64,000 nucleotides of DNA from an uncultured bacterium (lineage in GTDB: Bacteria; Actinomycetota; Coriobacteriia; Coriobacteriales; Eggerthellaceae): the NCBI GenBank assembly GCA_937890835.1, contig CALADF010000001.1, positions 1 to 64,000 on the forward strand, in the 5' to 3' direction. The position numbers were made by a program, and so were the translations under genes. Numbering within the stretch: position 1 is the stretch's first letter; every line of letters starts with the position of its first letter. This document shows positions 25,041-33,629 of this stretch, piece after piece. A model generated the notes under the pieces. It worked only from the letters and a program-made list of their open reading frames with translations, did not search any database and was not told the DNA's origin.

Positions 25041-27188
25041 GTGACTACACAAGTCGCATGGCTCGCCCCGATATGCGCGCTGATCGGCATATGCGTGGCT
25101 GCCTACCTTGGAAACTGGGTTCTCAAGCAGGATCCGGGTTCCGAAAAGATGAACAGCATCTCTATCAAGATTCAGCAGGGCGCGAAGGCGTTCCTCATGA
25201 GCGAGTACAAGCTGCTCATCATCTTCATGATCGTCGTGGCGGTCGTGATGGCCGTCGCGCTTTCGCCGATCACGGCCCTCGCGTTCGTCACGGGCGGCGT
25301 GCTTTCCGCAGCTGCAGGCTACGTGGGCATGCACGTCGCGACGCGCGCTAACACGCGTACGGCGCATGCTGCAGAGGAGTCGGTCGCCAAGGCGCTCAAC
25401 GTCAGCTTCAAGTCGGGTCTGACCATGGGTTTGTGCGTTGCCTCGTTCGCGCTGATGGGCTTGTCGCTGTGGTTGATCGCCCTCGTGTTCAGCGCAATGG
25501 CAGGTGTCACCCCCTCCAAGCTCACCGCTGACTTCATGACGCTCATCCACGAGAACGTCGGCATGGTCGAGGGCTTCGCCACCGGCGCTTCCGCCGTGGC
25601 TCTGTTCGCCCGTGTCGGCGGCGGTATCTACACGAAGGCCGCTGACGTCGGAGCCGACCTGGTCGGCAAAGTCGAAGCCGGCATCCCCGAGGACGACCCG
25701 CGCAACCCCGCAACCATCGCCGATAACGTCGGCGATAACGTCGGCGACGTCGCCGGCATGGGAGCCGACTTGTTCGAGTCCTACACCGGCGCTATCCTCG
25801 CTCCGACCATCCTTGCGGCCACGTTCGGCTCGCTGGGCGGTTACTTCGCCACGGGCGACCTCGTGTGGGCCATCGTCGTCCCCGTCATCATCGCGGCATG
25901 CGGCATCATCACCTCGATCATCGGTCTTTTCGCGGTTCGCACCAAGGAGGGCGCTGCTCTTCACAAGGCGCTCAACCGCGGCACCTATGTCGCCGCGGGT
26001 CTCGAGATCATCGTGATCTTCCTCATTTTCTTCGCGTGGAACACTCAGACCACCGAGGCCGAGCCCTTGTGGCTGTTCGGCTCGGTCATCTGCGGTCTTG
26101 TCGCGGGCCTTGCCATCGGCAAGATCACTGAGTACTTCTGCTCCGATAAGTACAAGCCGGTTCACAAGATCGCCGAGTCCGCCGAAACCGGCGCGGCGAC
26201 GGTCATCATCGAGGGCATCGGCACGGGCATGCTTTCCACCATCGCCCCGATCATCCTGGTCGCCCTCGCCATCATCGGCGCGTACACCTTCGGCAACATG
26301 GCGTTCCCGAACGCGGCTGCTGAAGGCGGTATCGCGGTTGGCCTGTTCGGCGTCGGCCTTGCCGCGACGGGCATGCTCTCCAACACGGCCATCACCATCG
26401 GCGTCGACGCGTACGGCCCTGTTGCCGACAATGCGGGCGGCATCGCCGAGATGAGCGGTCTTCCCGAGGAGGTGCGCGAGCGCACCGACTCCCTCGACGC
26501 GGTCGGCAACACCACGGCGGCTATCGCGAAGGGCTTCGCCATCTCGAGCGCGGGTCTGTCCGCCATCTCGCTGTTCGTCTCCTTCCAGGCGACGATGCAT
26601 CACTCCCTGCCTGATTTCTCGCTGACGCTCACCGATCCCATGATCGTCGCGGGCATCTTCCTCGGCGCCATGATGCCCTTCATGTTCGCCGCCCTCACCA
26701 TGGGCGCGGTCTCCCGTGCGGCTCACGCGATGGTCGAGGAGGTTCGCCGTCAGTTCCGCGAGATCCCGGGCATCATGGAGTACAAGGCCGAGCCCGAGTA
26801 CGACAAGTGCGTCGGCATCTCCACCACCTCCGCGCTGCATGAGATGATGACGCCGGGCATCCTGGCCGTCGTCGTGCCGATCGTCATCGGCTGCCTTAAC
26901 CCGGCTATGCTCGGCGGCTTCCTCGCCGGCGCCGTGGCCACCGGCATGCTCATGGCCATCTTCATGTCGAACGCGGGCGGCGCGTGGGATAACGCGAAGA
27001 AGTACATCGAGCAGGGCTTCCATGGCGGCAAGGGTTCGCCCGCTCACAAGGCGGCGGTTGTCGGCGACACCGTGGGCGATCCTTTCAAGGACACCTCGGG
27101 TCCGTCGATGAACATCCTCATCAACTTGATGACGATCGTCTCGCTCACGTTCTCTCCGCTGTTCATCTTCGTGCAGACGCTCTTCTAG
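25041..27188 (+). CDS. hppA: Membrane-bound ion-translocating pyrophosphatase
   Basis: The product is 715 residues with about 16 membrane helices. The GTG start has AAGGAGGAGAG upstream. The substrate site is clear: GGGIYTKAADVGADLVGKVE (about 198), then DNVGDNVGDVAGMGADLFE (about 229), and a second acidic block GDTVGDPFKDT near 675. The motif GNTTAAIAKG (about 493) has alanines where potassium-independent enzymes carry lysine/threonine, so it should be of the potassium-dependent class. It couples pyrophosphate hydrolysis to proton or sodium pumping, recovering energy from PPi made by the acyl-CoA ligases nearby. The pumped ion is not certain. Confidence 0.93.
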   Translation: MTTQVAWLAPICALIGICVAAYLGNWVLKQDPGSEKMNSISIKIQQGAKAFLMSEYKLLIIFMIVVAVVMAVALSPITALAFVTGGVLSAAAGYVGMHVATRANTRTAHAAEESVAKALNVSFKSGLTMGLCVASFALMGLSLWLIALVFSAMAGVTPSKLTADFMTLIHENVGMVEGFATGASAVALFARVGGGIYTKAADVGADLVGKVEAGIPEDDPRNPATIADNVGDNVGDVAGMGADLFESYTGAILAPTILAATFGSLGGYFATGDLVWAIVVPVIIAACGIITSIIGLFAVRTKEGAALHKALNRGTYVAAGLEIIVIFLIFFAWNTQTTEAEPLWLFGSVICGLVAGLAIGKITEYFCSDKYKPVHKIAESAETGAATVIIEGIGTGMLSTIAPIILVALAIIGAYTFGNMAFPNAAAEGGIAVGLFGVGLAATGMLSNTAITIGVDAYGPVADNAGGIAEMSGLPEEVRERTDSLDAVGNTTAAIAKGFAISSAGLSAISLFVSFQATMHHSLPDFSLTLTDPMIVAGIFLGAMMPFMFAALTMGAVSRAAHAMVEEVRRQFREIPGIMEYKAEPEYDKCVGISTTSALHEMMTPGILAVVVPIVIGCLNPAMLGGFLAGAVATGMLMAIFMSNAGGAWDNAKKYIEQGFHGGKGSPAHKAAVVGDTVGDPFKDTSGPSMNILINLMTIVSLTFSPLFIFVQTLF

Positions 27189-27216
27189 TTTCTGTTCGAG
27201 AGAACTTGCTTCTTGT

Positions 27217-27251
27217 CCGCCCTCGTCTTCATCGGCGAGGGCGGTTTTTTT
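27217..27251 (+). terminator. hppA terminator
   Basis: CCGCCCTCG (27217-27225) pairs with CGAGGGCGG (27236-27244) and is followed by seven T. Confidence 0.85.
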
Positions 27252-27390
27252 GCTTCAAGGGACTCTTAGCCGCATCGGTCGCCCGCAGTGCTCATCCGTT
27301 GCCGCTTCGCTTACGTGGGCGTGGTGCGAAATGTGCTAGTCTGAGCGAAAGTTTTGTTCCCGGTTGCCGGGTATGATAAAGGAGCTATGT

Positions 27391-28641
27391 ATGTTGACCA
27401 AGGAGCCGATCGCGTGCGTCGATGGGAGCGTCGCTGATCGTATTCGACGACGCTCTCGAGAGATCGAGCCGATAATCATCGAGGACAGAAGGACGTTTCA
27501 CCGTTATCCCGAAGTTGGATGTCATGAGTACGTCACGTCTGACGCGGTTTGCGATTATCTCACGAAGCTGGGCGTTCCCTTTCGACGCGTAGCCGACACC
27601 GGTGTTATCGCGACGATCGCGGGAACCGCAGCGGACGCATACGATTCTCAAGGCAACCCGCGCGCTCGTATCGCGCTGCGCTGCGATATGGACGGCCTTC
27701 CCGTCACCGAGCGCACTGATGTCGAATACGCTTCGGTGAACGAGGGATGCATGCATGCATGCGGTCATGACTGCCACATCGCCATGCAGCTCGGCGCGGC
27801 GCGTATCTTGAACGAAATGCGTGATGAGATTCACGGTGAAGTCAGACTTTTGTTCCAGCCCGCCGAAGAGATCTCCATCGGCGCGCGTAAGATGATCGAC
27901 GCCGGCGCGCTCGATGGCGTCGATGCGATTTACGGCACGCACATCTGGAGCGAGGTTGATGCGGGCAAGATCTCGTGTCCGCCGGGGCAGCGCATGGCGA
28001 ACACGGATTGGTTCCGCATCGACATTGAAGGCTCGAGCGCGCATGGGTCCATGCCGCATAAGGGCATCGACGCCGTGGTCGTCGCCGCCGAGCTCGTCGT
28101 CGCTCTGCAGGTGCTCGTCAGTCGCGACATCTCTCCGTTTGAGCCCCTCGTCGTCACGGTAGGGGAGATTCACGGCGGCGAAGCGCGCAATGTCATGGCG
28201 GGTTCAGCTTATCTCACGGGCACGATCCGCACGTGGAACGCGCGAACGCGCGCGGCGATGCCGGAGCGTCTTGAGCGCATGATCGATCGTTCCGCCCGCG
28301 CGTTCGGGGCGACGGCGAAGCTCACGTTTGAAAGCGGCAACTGCGGGTTGTCGAACGACGCCGCATGCGCACATCGGGCGGAGCGCGCGGTCGAGAAGCT
28401 TTTCGGCTCTGATGCTCTCGATGACTACGAGGGCACCCTCGCCGGCGAGGACTTCGCCGAGTATCTGAAGATCGTTCCCGGCGTCTTCGTTTTCCTCGGG
28501 TGCCGCAACCCCGACGTGGATGCGAGCTGGCCTCAGCACAGCTGCTACTACAACGTCGACGAGAGCGTTTTGAAGAACGGGGCCGCTCTCGCCGCGCTTT
28601 ACGCTTTCGATTTTCTTGCAGAGCGAAAAGAGGGCGAGTAG
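27391..28641 (+). CDS. M20-family amidohydrolase (HipO/IAA-amino-acid hydrolase-like)
   Basis: The product is 416 residues from the ATG at 27391, which has AAAGGAG seven bases upstream; the TTG at 27364 precedes that site. Metal-binding and catalytic features of the M20D group are visible: HACGHDCH near 121, QPAEEI near 154, a lid domain with SSAHGSMPHKGIDAV near 217, and the late EDFAEY and QHSCYY blocks. Such enzymes cleave N-acyl amino acids or hippurate-like amides. It stands alone between a terminator and a perfect hairpin. The substrate is unknown. Confidence 0.85.
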   Translation: MLTKEPIACVDGSVADRIRRRSREIEPIIIEDRRTFHRYPEVGCHEYVTSDAVCDYLTKLGVPFRRVADTGVIATIAGTAADAYDSQGNPRARIALRCDMDGLPVTERTDVEYASVNEGCMHACGHDCHIAMQLGAARILNEMRDEIHGEVRLLFQPAEEISIGARKMIDAGALDGVDAIYGTHIWSEVDAGKISCPPGQRMANTDWFRIDIEGSSAHGSMPHKGIDAVVVAAELVVALQVLVSRDISPFEPLVVTVGEIHGGEARNVMAGSAYLTGTIRTWNARTRAAMPERLERMIDRSARAFGATAKLTFESGNCGLSNDAACAHRAERAVEKLFGSDALDDYEGTLAGEDFAEYLKIVPGVFVFLGCRNPDVDASWPQHSCYYNVDESVLKNGAALAALYAFDFLAERKEGE

Positions 28642-28678
28642 CTAAGTAATCGTATTCGAATATAATAATCATCAGGTA

Positions 28679-28715
28679 AAACAGGCTTGTAACATTTTAT
28701 GTTACAAGCCTGTTT
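28679..28715. terminator. Perfect 17-bp hairpin after amidohydrolase gene
   Basis: Positions 28679-28695 and 28699-28715 are exact complements with a TTT loop. The plus-strand tail (GCATTAAC) is poor; on the minus strand TTTT lies within the stem end. It probably ends the amidohydrolase transcript. It lies in a 239-base gap before tatA with no other feature seen. Confidence 0.65.
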
Positions 28716-28880
28716 GCATTAACGGTCGAAAAATCATGGTCTTGCGTGATATTGCGGAAACGTCGATTGGCTCATGATGCTATCCGTCGGCGGCACGAGA
28801 TGCGTGCGGTCGCAAATCCGGAGGTTGCGACGCGGGAGTCGCGATCCGCGTTGTTTCATAAGAGTAGAGGAGTTTGCGAA

Positions 28881-29156
28881 ATGAAGATTCTCGGTCTGGG
28901 TGTTCCCGAGCTCGTTATCATCTTGGTGGTCGTCCTTTTGATCTTCGGGCCTAAGAACCTCCCCAAACTCGGTTCCGCCATCGGCAAGGGCGTCAAGAGC
29001 CTGCGCAACGGTCTCGCGGGTGATAAAGAGGAAGCCGCTGATGAGGTTGTCGAAGAGGTCGTCGTCGAAAAGGTCGAGAAGCTCGAGAGCGCATCCGAGG
29101 AGCAGGCTGCTAAGCCCAAGGTGAAGCGTGTGGTCAAGAAGGTCGCCGCCGAGTAA
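28881..29156 (+). CDS. tatA: Sec-independent translocase subunit TatA/TatE
   Basis: The product is 91 residues from the ATG at 28881 with AGAGGAG upstream. The N-terminal helix GVPELVIILVVVLLIFGP is followed by KNLPKLGSAIGKGVKSLRN, the classic hinge and amphipathic helix, and then a charged Glu/Lys tail. It forms the export pore for folded, cofactor-bearing proteins. No tatC lies nearby in the window. Confidence 0.9.
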   Translation: MKILGLGVPELVIILVVVLLIFGPKNLPKLGSAIGKGVKSLRNGLAGDKEEAADEVVEEVVVEKVEKLESASEEQAAKPKVKRVVKKVAAE

Positions 29157-29241
29157 CCGGCCGAATCTCATCTCATCGGACGTCGATTCGCCCCAACGAA
29201 GAGCCGTCGCGCCGCAGCGTTCATTAAGCGAATTATCCGGA

Positions 29242-29277
29242 GGGCATCCGTCGTGGACGGGTGTCCTTCTTCATTTG
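29242..29277 (+). terminator. Probable tatA terminator
   Basis: A 12-bp stem with two wobble pairs (29242-29253 with 29257-29268, loop GTG) is followed by TCTTCATTT. Confidence 0.5.
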
Positions 29278-29315
29278 GGTAAAATGGCGAAGTCGGTTGG
29301 AGGAGAGGACGGTTC

Positions 29316-30836
29316 GTGGAGAAGTACGTGGCTGAAGCGCGGAACGCGTGGCTGGTTATCTTCGGCTTCGCGTGCGCCCAGTGCTTCCTTTACACCGTCT
29401 TGTTCATAGGGGTTCCCCTTTCGTATGCGTATCGAGCACCCGCTCGGTTCGATCTGCTGTCCGTTCTCGTGTTCTTGGCGACAGCTTTTCTGCTCGTGTG
29501 GCTTTTGAAAAGCGGTTTGCGCGACCGTCTTTTCTCCGCGCCCTTCGTCGGAGTGTGCTCCTTTCTTCCCTTGATCGGGCTTGGGCTGCGCGCGTTCGGC
29601 TTTTCGGCGAGCGAGCCCGCCTATGCTTTGGTCGAGATGCTCGTCGAGGGCGCCTTCATGGGTTTTCCCGCAGGCTTGATGCTGTGTGCTTGGGGTCGCG
29701 CCATCGGGTGTTTCCCCATAGAGCAGTCGGTTCCGATTGTGTTCATCGGCTCGGCGCTCGGCTCGGCGCTTGGATTCGCTGTCTCGGTTCTGCCTGTTTC
29801 CGGGGCGGTGCTGGCGTTGCAGGTTCTGCTCATCCCGAGCTTTCTCCTCATGCTGCGGGCTCGAGGTTGCGGTGGGGGCGCGCTCGCCTCGAGGGGGGAG
29901 GGCGCGCCCTCACCCCTCGAGGCGGGTGATGAGGACCTGCTCGAACGCGGGGTTTCCGATATGAGCGCGCAGGCGAGCACGCTGTCGATGCGCATCCTCG
30001 CAGGTACGTGCGTGTACGGATTGGCCGCAGGCCTCGTCGAAGCGACGCTCGCGTCTTCGACGTCTTCCGGGGCGTCGACTGATTCGTTCGTCTTGCTGTT
30101 GTTCGCCCTGTACTGCCTGGCGGCAATTCAGCTTTTCGGCGGTTCTCCCTTGGTCTCAATGCGCAGGATTCTGCCTACGCACGAGACGTCGTCGGCCGAA
30201 GACGCGGGTCCGCTTGATGGTTCGTATCGCCTTGCGGTTCTGCTCATGCTTACGGGCTTTCTCCTCGTCCCCACGCTCAAGCTCGTCGGGGTCGCCGGCG
30301 AGTCGGTTATATTCGCGGGGTACATGGGCGTCACGATCGTGCTCGTCTCCTTGTTCTTGGTGATGGGGCGTATTTCGGGACGCGATTCGGCGCGAGCGTT
30401 CGCCCAGGGTTTCACCGCGCTGTTCTTCGGCGAGTTCGTAGGCGTGATGGCGGGGGGCGCGGCGGATGCGGCCTTCGGCGGCGTCGTGTCGACGCCTTTG
30501 GTGGCCGTTGCCGGCGTCGCGGTCATCGTGGCGAGCCAGTTTCTGTTCACCGACCGCGACTTAGAAGGCTTGTCTCATGTCGTCGATGAGACCGACCTGT
30601 TCGAGGAGGCGTGCGCGCGCATCGCGCGTGACGCCGCGCTGTCGAAGCGCGAGTCGGAGATTCTGCCTTTCGCGTTGCGCGGGCGAACGAGCGAGCGCAT
30701 CGCGGCGGAGTTCTACATTTCCAAGAACACGGTCGACACGCACATACGTCGCATTTACGCGAAATGCGATGTGCGCAGCCGTCAGGATCTCATCGATCTG
30801 GGGGAGCGCGTCGAGCGCGAGCTGCGCGGTCGATGA
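29316..30836 (+). CDS. LuxR-type regulator with multi-pass membrane domain, second copy
   Basis: The product is 506 residues from GTG 29316 with TTGGAGGAGAGG upstream. About twelve hydrophobic segments fill residues 10-420, with a glycine/acid-rich break near 185-215. The C-terminus is a LuxR helix-turn-helix: LSKRESEILPFALRGRTSER then NTVDTHIRRIYAKCDV. It has the architecture of the gene at 227-1693 but is clearly different in sequence. It is flanked by tatA and rnhA, neither an obvious target, so it may act on distant genes or on its own promoter. Confidence 0.87.
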   Translation: MEKYVAEARNAWLVIFGFACAQCFLYTVLFIGVPLSYAYRAPARFDLLSVLVFLATAFLLVWLLKSGLRDRLFSAPFVGVCSFLPLIGLGLRAFGFSASEPAYALVEMLVEGAFMGFPAGLMLCAWGRAIGCFPIEQSVPIVFIGSALGSALGFAVSVLPVSGAVLALQVLLIPSFLLMLRARGCGGGALASRGEGAPSPLEAGDEDLLERGVSDMSAQASTLSMRILAGTCVYGLAAGLVEATLASSTSSGASTDSFVLLLFALYCLAAIQLFGGSPLVSMRRILPTHETSSAEDAGPLDGSYRLAVLLMLTGFLLVPTLKLVGVAGESVIFAGYMGVTIVLVSLFLVMGRISGRDSARAFAQGFTALFFGEFVGVMAGGAADAAFGGVVSTPLVAVAGVAVIVASQFLFTDRDLEGLSHVVDETDLFEEACARIARDAALSKRESEILPFALRGRTSERIAAEFYISKNTVDTHIRRIYAKCDVRSRQDLIDLGERVERELRGR

Positions 30837-30852
30837 CGTCGGCTTTTTCGTG

Positions 30853-30885
30853 CACGCTTCGCCCTCATTGCGAAGCGTGAGTTTT
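30853..30885 (+). terminator. Terminator of second LuxR-type gene
   Basis: CACGCTTCGC (30853-30862) pairs with GCGAAGCGTG (30870-30879), followed by AGTTTTTCG. Confidence 0.7.
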
Positions 30886-30976
30886 TCGTTTTCAGCGTTT
30901 TCGTTTGTTCGTCGATAGGTTGTTCGGGACGGCGCGTTTTTGCGCGATGGTGCTCGGCGAGGTGAGGGGTGTTTTC

Positions 30977-31459
30977 ATGCAGGAAGTCACGCTGTATTCC
31001 GATGGGTCTTCACGCGGAAACCCGGGTCCGGGTGGGTTCGGGTGCGTTCTGCAGTTTCGCGACAGGTCGGGAAAGCTTCATGAGCTCGAGCTATCGGGCG
31101 GTTTTACGTGCACGACGAACAACCGCATGGAGCTGCTCGGCGTGATCACCGGCCTCGAGGCGCTCAAGCGTCCGTGCCGGGTGGAGGTTCACTCCGATTC
31201 TCAGTACGTCGTGAACGCGTTCAACCAGCACTGGGTCGAGGGGTGGCTGAAGCGCGGATGGCGCAACGCCGGCAAACAGCCCGTGAAAAACGTCGATTTG
31301 TGGAAAAGGCTTCTTGCCGCGAAGGAGCCTCACGAGGTGACGTTTCACTGGGTGAAGGGACATGCGGGTCATCCCGAGAACGAGCGTTGCGATCAGCTGG
31401 CCACTGCGGCGGCAGATGCTCCCGATCGACAGGTGGACGAGGGATTCGCCGGGGAGTAG
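30977..31459 (+). CDS. rnhA: Ribonuclease HI
   Basis: The product is 160 residues from the ATG at 30977, preceded by GAGGTGAGGGG. The four acidic catalytic residues are present in order: YSDGSSRGNPGPGG (Asp near 8), NNRMELLGV (Glu near 47), HSDSQYVV (Asp near 69) and the late NERCDQLA (Asp near 134). It removes RNA from RNA-DNA hybrids. It converges on dgt. Confidence 0.92.
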   Translation: MQEVTLYSDGSSRGNPGPGGFGCVLQFRDRSGKLHELELSGGFTCTTNNRMELLGVITGLEALKRPCRVEVHSDSQYVVNAFNQHWVEGWLKRGWRNAGKQPVKNVDLWKRLLAAKEPHEVTFHWVKGHAGHPENERCDQLATAAADAPDRQVDEGFAGE

Positions 31460-31514
31460 CGTTTCGCGTGCAAGGTCGATCCTGCGCGGCGTCCTCCGCC
31501 GTCCTTTCGCGGAG

Positions 31515-32738
31515 TTAGCGCAAGTCGCTGCAATAATCGCGCGTGATGATGCGCTTCTCGCTATCGGGGAAGAGGTGCGCGTACAGCCGCATGAAGTAGC
31601 TATCGGTCATCGATGCCAGGTAGTCGACGACGATTTGATCCGGGTCGGTTTCCAAATACGCTGCGGGGTTTATCGTTCTCGATTTTGCGGCGAGGTAGGC
31701 GACGTGGTGCAAATACACGGGCGAATCCTCTCGTCCGATTTGCAGATCCTCGAGCAGTCGTTCGTACATGTCCTGGAACATTTCCTCGACGATGTTGCGC
31801 GCATCGGCGGTCATTCCCTCCCGATCGTAGATGAGCTCGTAGTTCTGCCGCTTTGCACGCTTGAGGTCCTCGAAGATCTCGCGGCTCATGGCTATCGAAT
31901 CGGTTCCGTAGCTGTTGTTGACGATGTCGACGGTGAGGTTGTTTATGATCTGCGCGTTGGTGGTTCCGAGGGCGTCGCCGTCGAACACGTCGTAGGAGTC
32001 GATGACGCCCATGTCGTAGGCGTCTTGCCGGTCTTTGCCGATGTAGGCGATCATGTCGCTCACGCGCACGACGCAGCCTTCGAGCGTCGAGGGTCTCAGG
32101 GTCTTGATGCGGCTTTCGTCCTCGTTGCAGATTTCGACTAGTCGGTCGAGCTGCTCGAAGGTGCCCGTCGTGGAGCGGGCGAGCTTTTGGCAGCAGAACT
32201 CCCCGTTGTGGCACAAAACGCCGTCGAGTGTTTGGAGGGAAACGTTTCTCCGGTAGAGTTCGTCGAGCACGCGGACGGAGTGGACGTTGTGGTTGAAGAA
32301 CTTTCCCGTGCGCGCATGGTAGATCTTGTTGAGAAAGCGCTCGCCTGCGTGCCCGAAGGGCGTGTGCCCGACGTCGTGCCCGAGCGCGATCGCTTCGATC
32401 AGCTGCTCGTTCAGCCCGAGGAGGCTGCCGATGCTGCGGGCGACGCGGCTCACCAGCTGAACATGCAGCCCGCGACGGCAGATGTCGTCGTTTTCGACGA
32501 AGGAAAACACCTGGGTTTTCCCCGCGTAGCGGGCGTAGGCCGGGACGTTGATGATCTTTTCGATGTCGCGCGCGAACGCGGGTCGGGCCAACGTCGCGTC
32601 GTCATGAGGGTTGCGCGTGCGTCTCGTGACATTTCGATCGTCGAAGGCGCACGGGTGAGCGCGACCCGCTGAGCGGTCGGCTTGTATCGCGCGTTCGATC
32701 TCGGGGTCGAGCGTGAGGTATGACGAACGTTGTCCCAT
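31515..32738 (-). CDS. dgt: Deoxyguanosinetriphosphate triphosphohydrolase-like HD protein
   Basis: The product is 407 residues from the ATG at 32738. The reading frame stays open far upstream (to 35303) but only as antisense of dnaG. The HD motif IALGHDVGHTPFGHAGE lies near 112-128, with the second HN pair (FFNHNVHSVRVLD) near 147 and a later RVSDMIAYIGKD near 220. These are marks of dGTPase family phosphohydrolases, which split dNTPs to nucleoside and triphosphate. It is divergent from the membrane protein at 32835. Confidence 0.88.
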   Translation of the reverse strand: MGQRSSYLTLDPEIERAIQADRSAGRAHPCAFDDRNVTRRTRNPHDDATLARPAFARDIEKIINVPAYARYAGKTQVFSFVENDDICRRGLHVQLVSRVARSIGSLLGLNEQLIEAIALGHDVGHTPFGHAGERFLNKIYHARTGKFFNHNVHSVRVLDELYRRNVSLQTLDGVLCHNGEFCCQKLARSTTGTFEQLDRLVEICNEDESRIKTLRPSTLEGCVVRVSDMIAYIGKDRQDAYDMGVIDSYDVFDGDALGTTNAQIINNLTVDIVNNSYGTDSIAMSREIFEDLKRAKRQNYELIYDREGMTADARNIVEEMFQDMYERLLEDLQIGREDSPVYLHHVAYLAAKSRTINPAAYLETDPDQIVVDYLASMTDSYFMRLYAHLFPDSEKRIITRDYCSDLR

Positions 32739-32834
32739 GGCTTCCTCTTTACGTTTCGCGAGTTTTGGCTCATTGTAGCGTCTTGCGCGAACGAGGTGGG
32801 ATACTATGACCAAACGAAAAGAGAAGGAGTCGTC

Positions 32835-33551
32835 TTGGTTTTCACGATAACTGCGGCGGCGGTGGTTCTCATCGCGGTCGCGGGCTTCATCATGCGGAAA
32901 AACGGCGAGCTCGCCGGCATCGACGTTCGCCGCGCGTCGAGATTGCGCGCCCCCCATGGCGCTCTCGTGCGAACCAGGCGCCTCGATGAGGTCGAGGTGA
33001 CCCCGCCTGCTCGGCTGGTTCCGCGCGTGTTGTTTCCCGAGCTGCTCGCAACCATCGTCATAGGCGGCCTTTGCGTGCTCGGCCTGTTCGATCCCGCCTC
33101 GTCGATCCCGGTTGCCCTTCAGGGCATCGTCGTCATGATTCTCGGCGCGGGCATCGCTTACGCCGATCTCGGCCTGTGGCGCGCGCTCGGATGGTCCATC
33201 GCGGGTTACATGATCGTCGGCGGCGGCGTGTCTCTCGCCTTTTTCGCCATGGCGGGTGCTTTGCCGTTTGTCGACACGGCGTTCGTGAACATGACCACCA
33301 TGGTCTGCGGGGCTCTTGGATCCTCGATCGCCGTCGCGTTCGTGCCCCCGCGCTTTGCGTATGCGCGCGAGTTCGAAGACGGCTACGTCAACGCCATCGA
33401 GGTGTCGTCCCGCTCGGTCGCGGCGCGTGCGTACGATAAGCTCGCCGACCCTTCGTGGAAGCCCCCTCGCGACCGCATCGACGGGGCGCGGGTAGGCGAG
33501 GACGTTCGGCGGTCGATGGAACGTCGCGCTCGCGAAGGCGACGAACGTTGA
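32835..33551 (+). CDS. Membrane protein of unknown function
   Basis: The product is 238 residues from TTG 32835, which has GAGAAGGAG upstream; earlier codons run into the dgt promoter. Five or so hydrophobic segments occupy residues 2-20 and about 65-170, separated by a basic loop (RRASRLRAPHGALVRTRR). The C-terminal 60 residues are polar and rich in Arg/Asp. No family recognised. It precedes dnaG by 78 bases and may be co-transcribed with it. Confidence 0.65.
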   Translation: MVFTITAAAVVLIAVAGFIMRKNGELAGIDVRRASRLRAPHGALVRTRRLDEVEVTPPARLVPRVLFPELLATIVIGGLCVLGLFDPASSIPVALQGIVVMILGAGIAYADLGLWRALGWSIAGYMIVGGGVSLAFFAMAGALPFVDTAFVNMTTMVCGALGSSIAVAFVPPRFAYAREFEDGYVNAIEVSSRSVAARAYDKLADPSWKPPRDRIDGARVGEDVRRSMERRAREGDER

Positions 33552-33629
33552 TTCTCGTTCTAGATCGAATCGGGCGGCTCTCGATGGGGGTGCGCGGTTG
33601 AATGTGTGTGGGGAAGGAGTTGCTCTATC

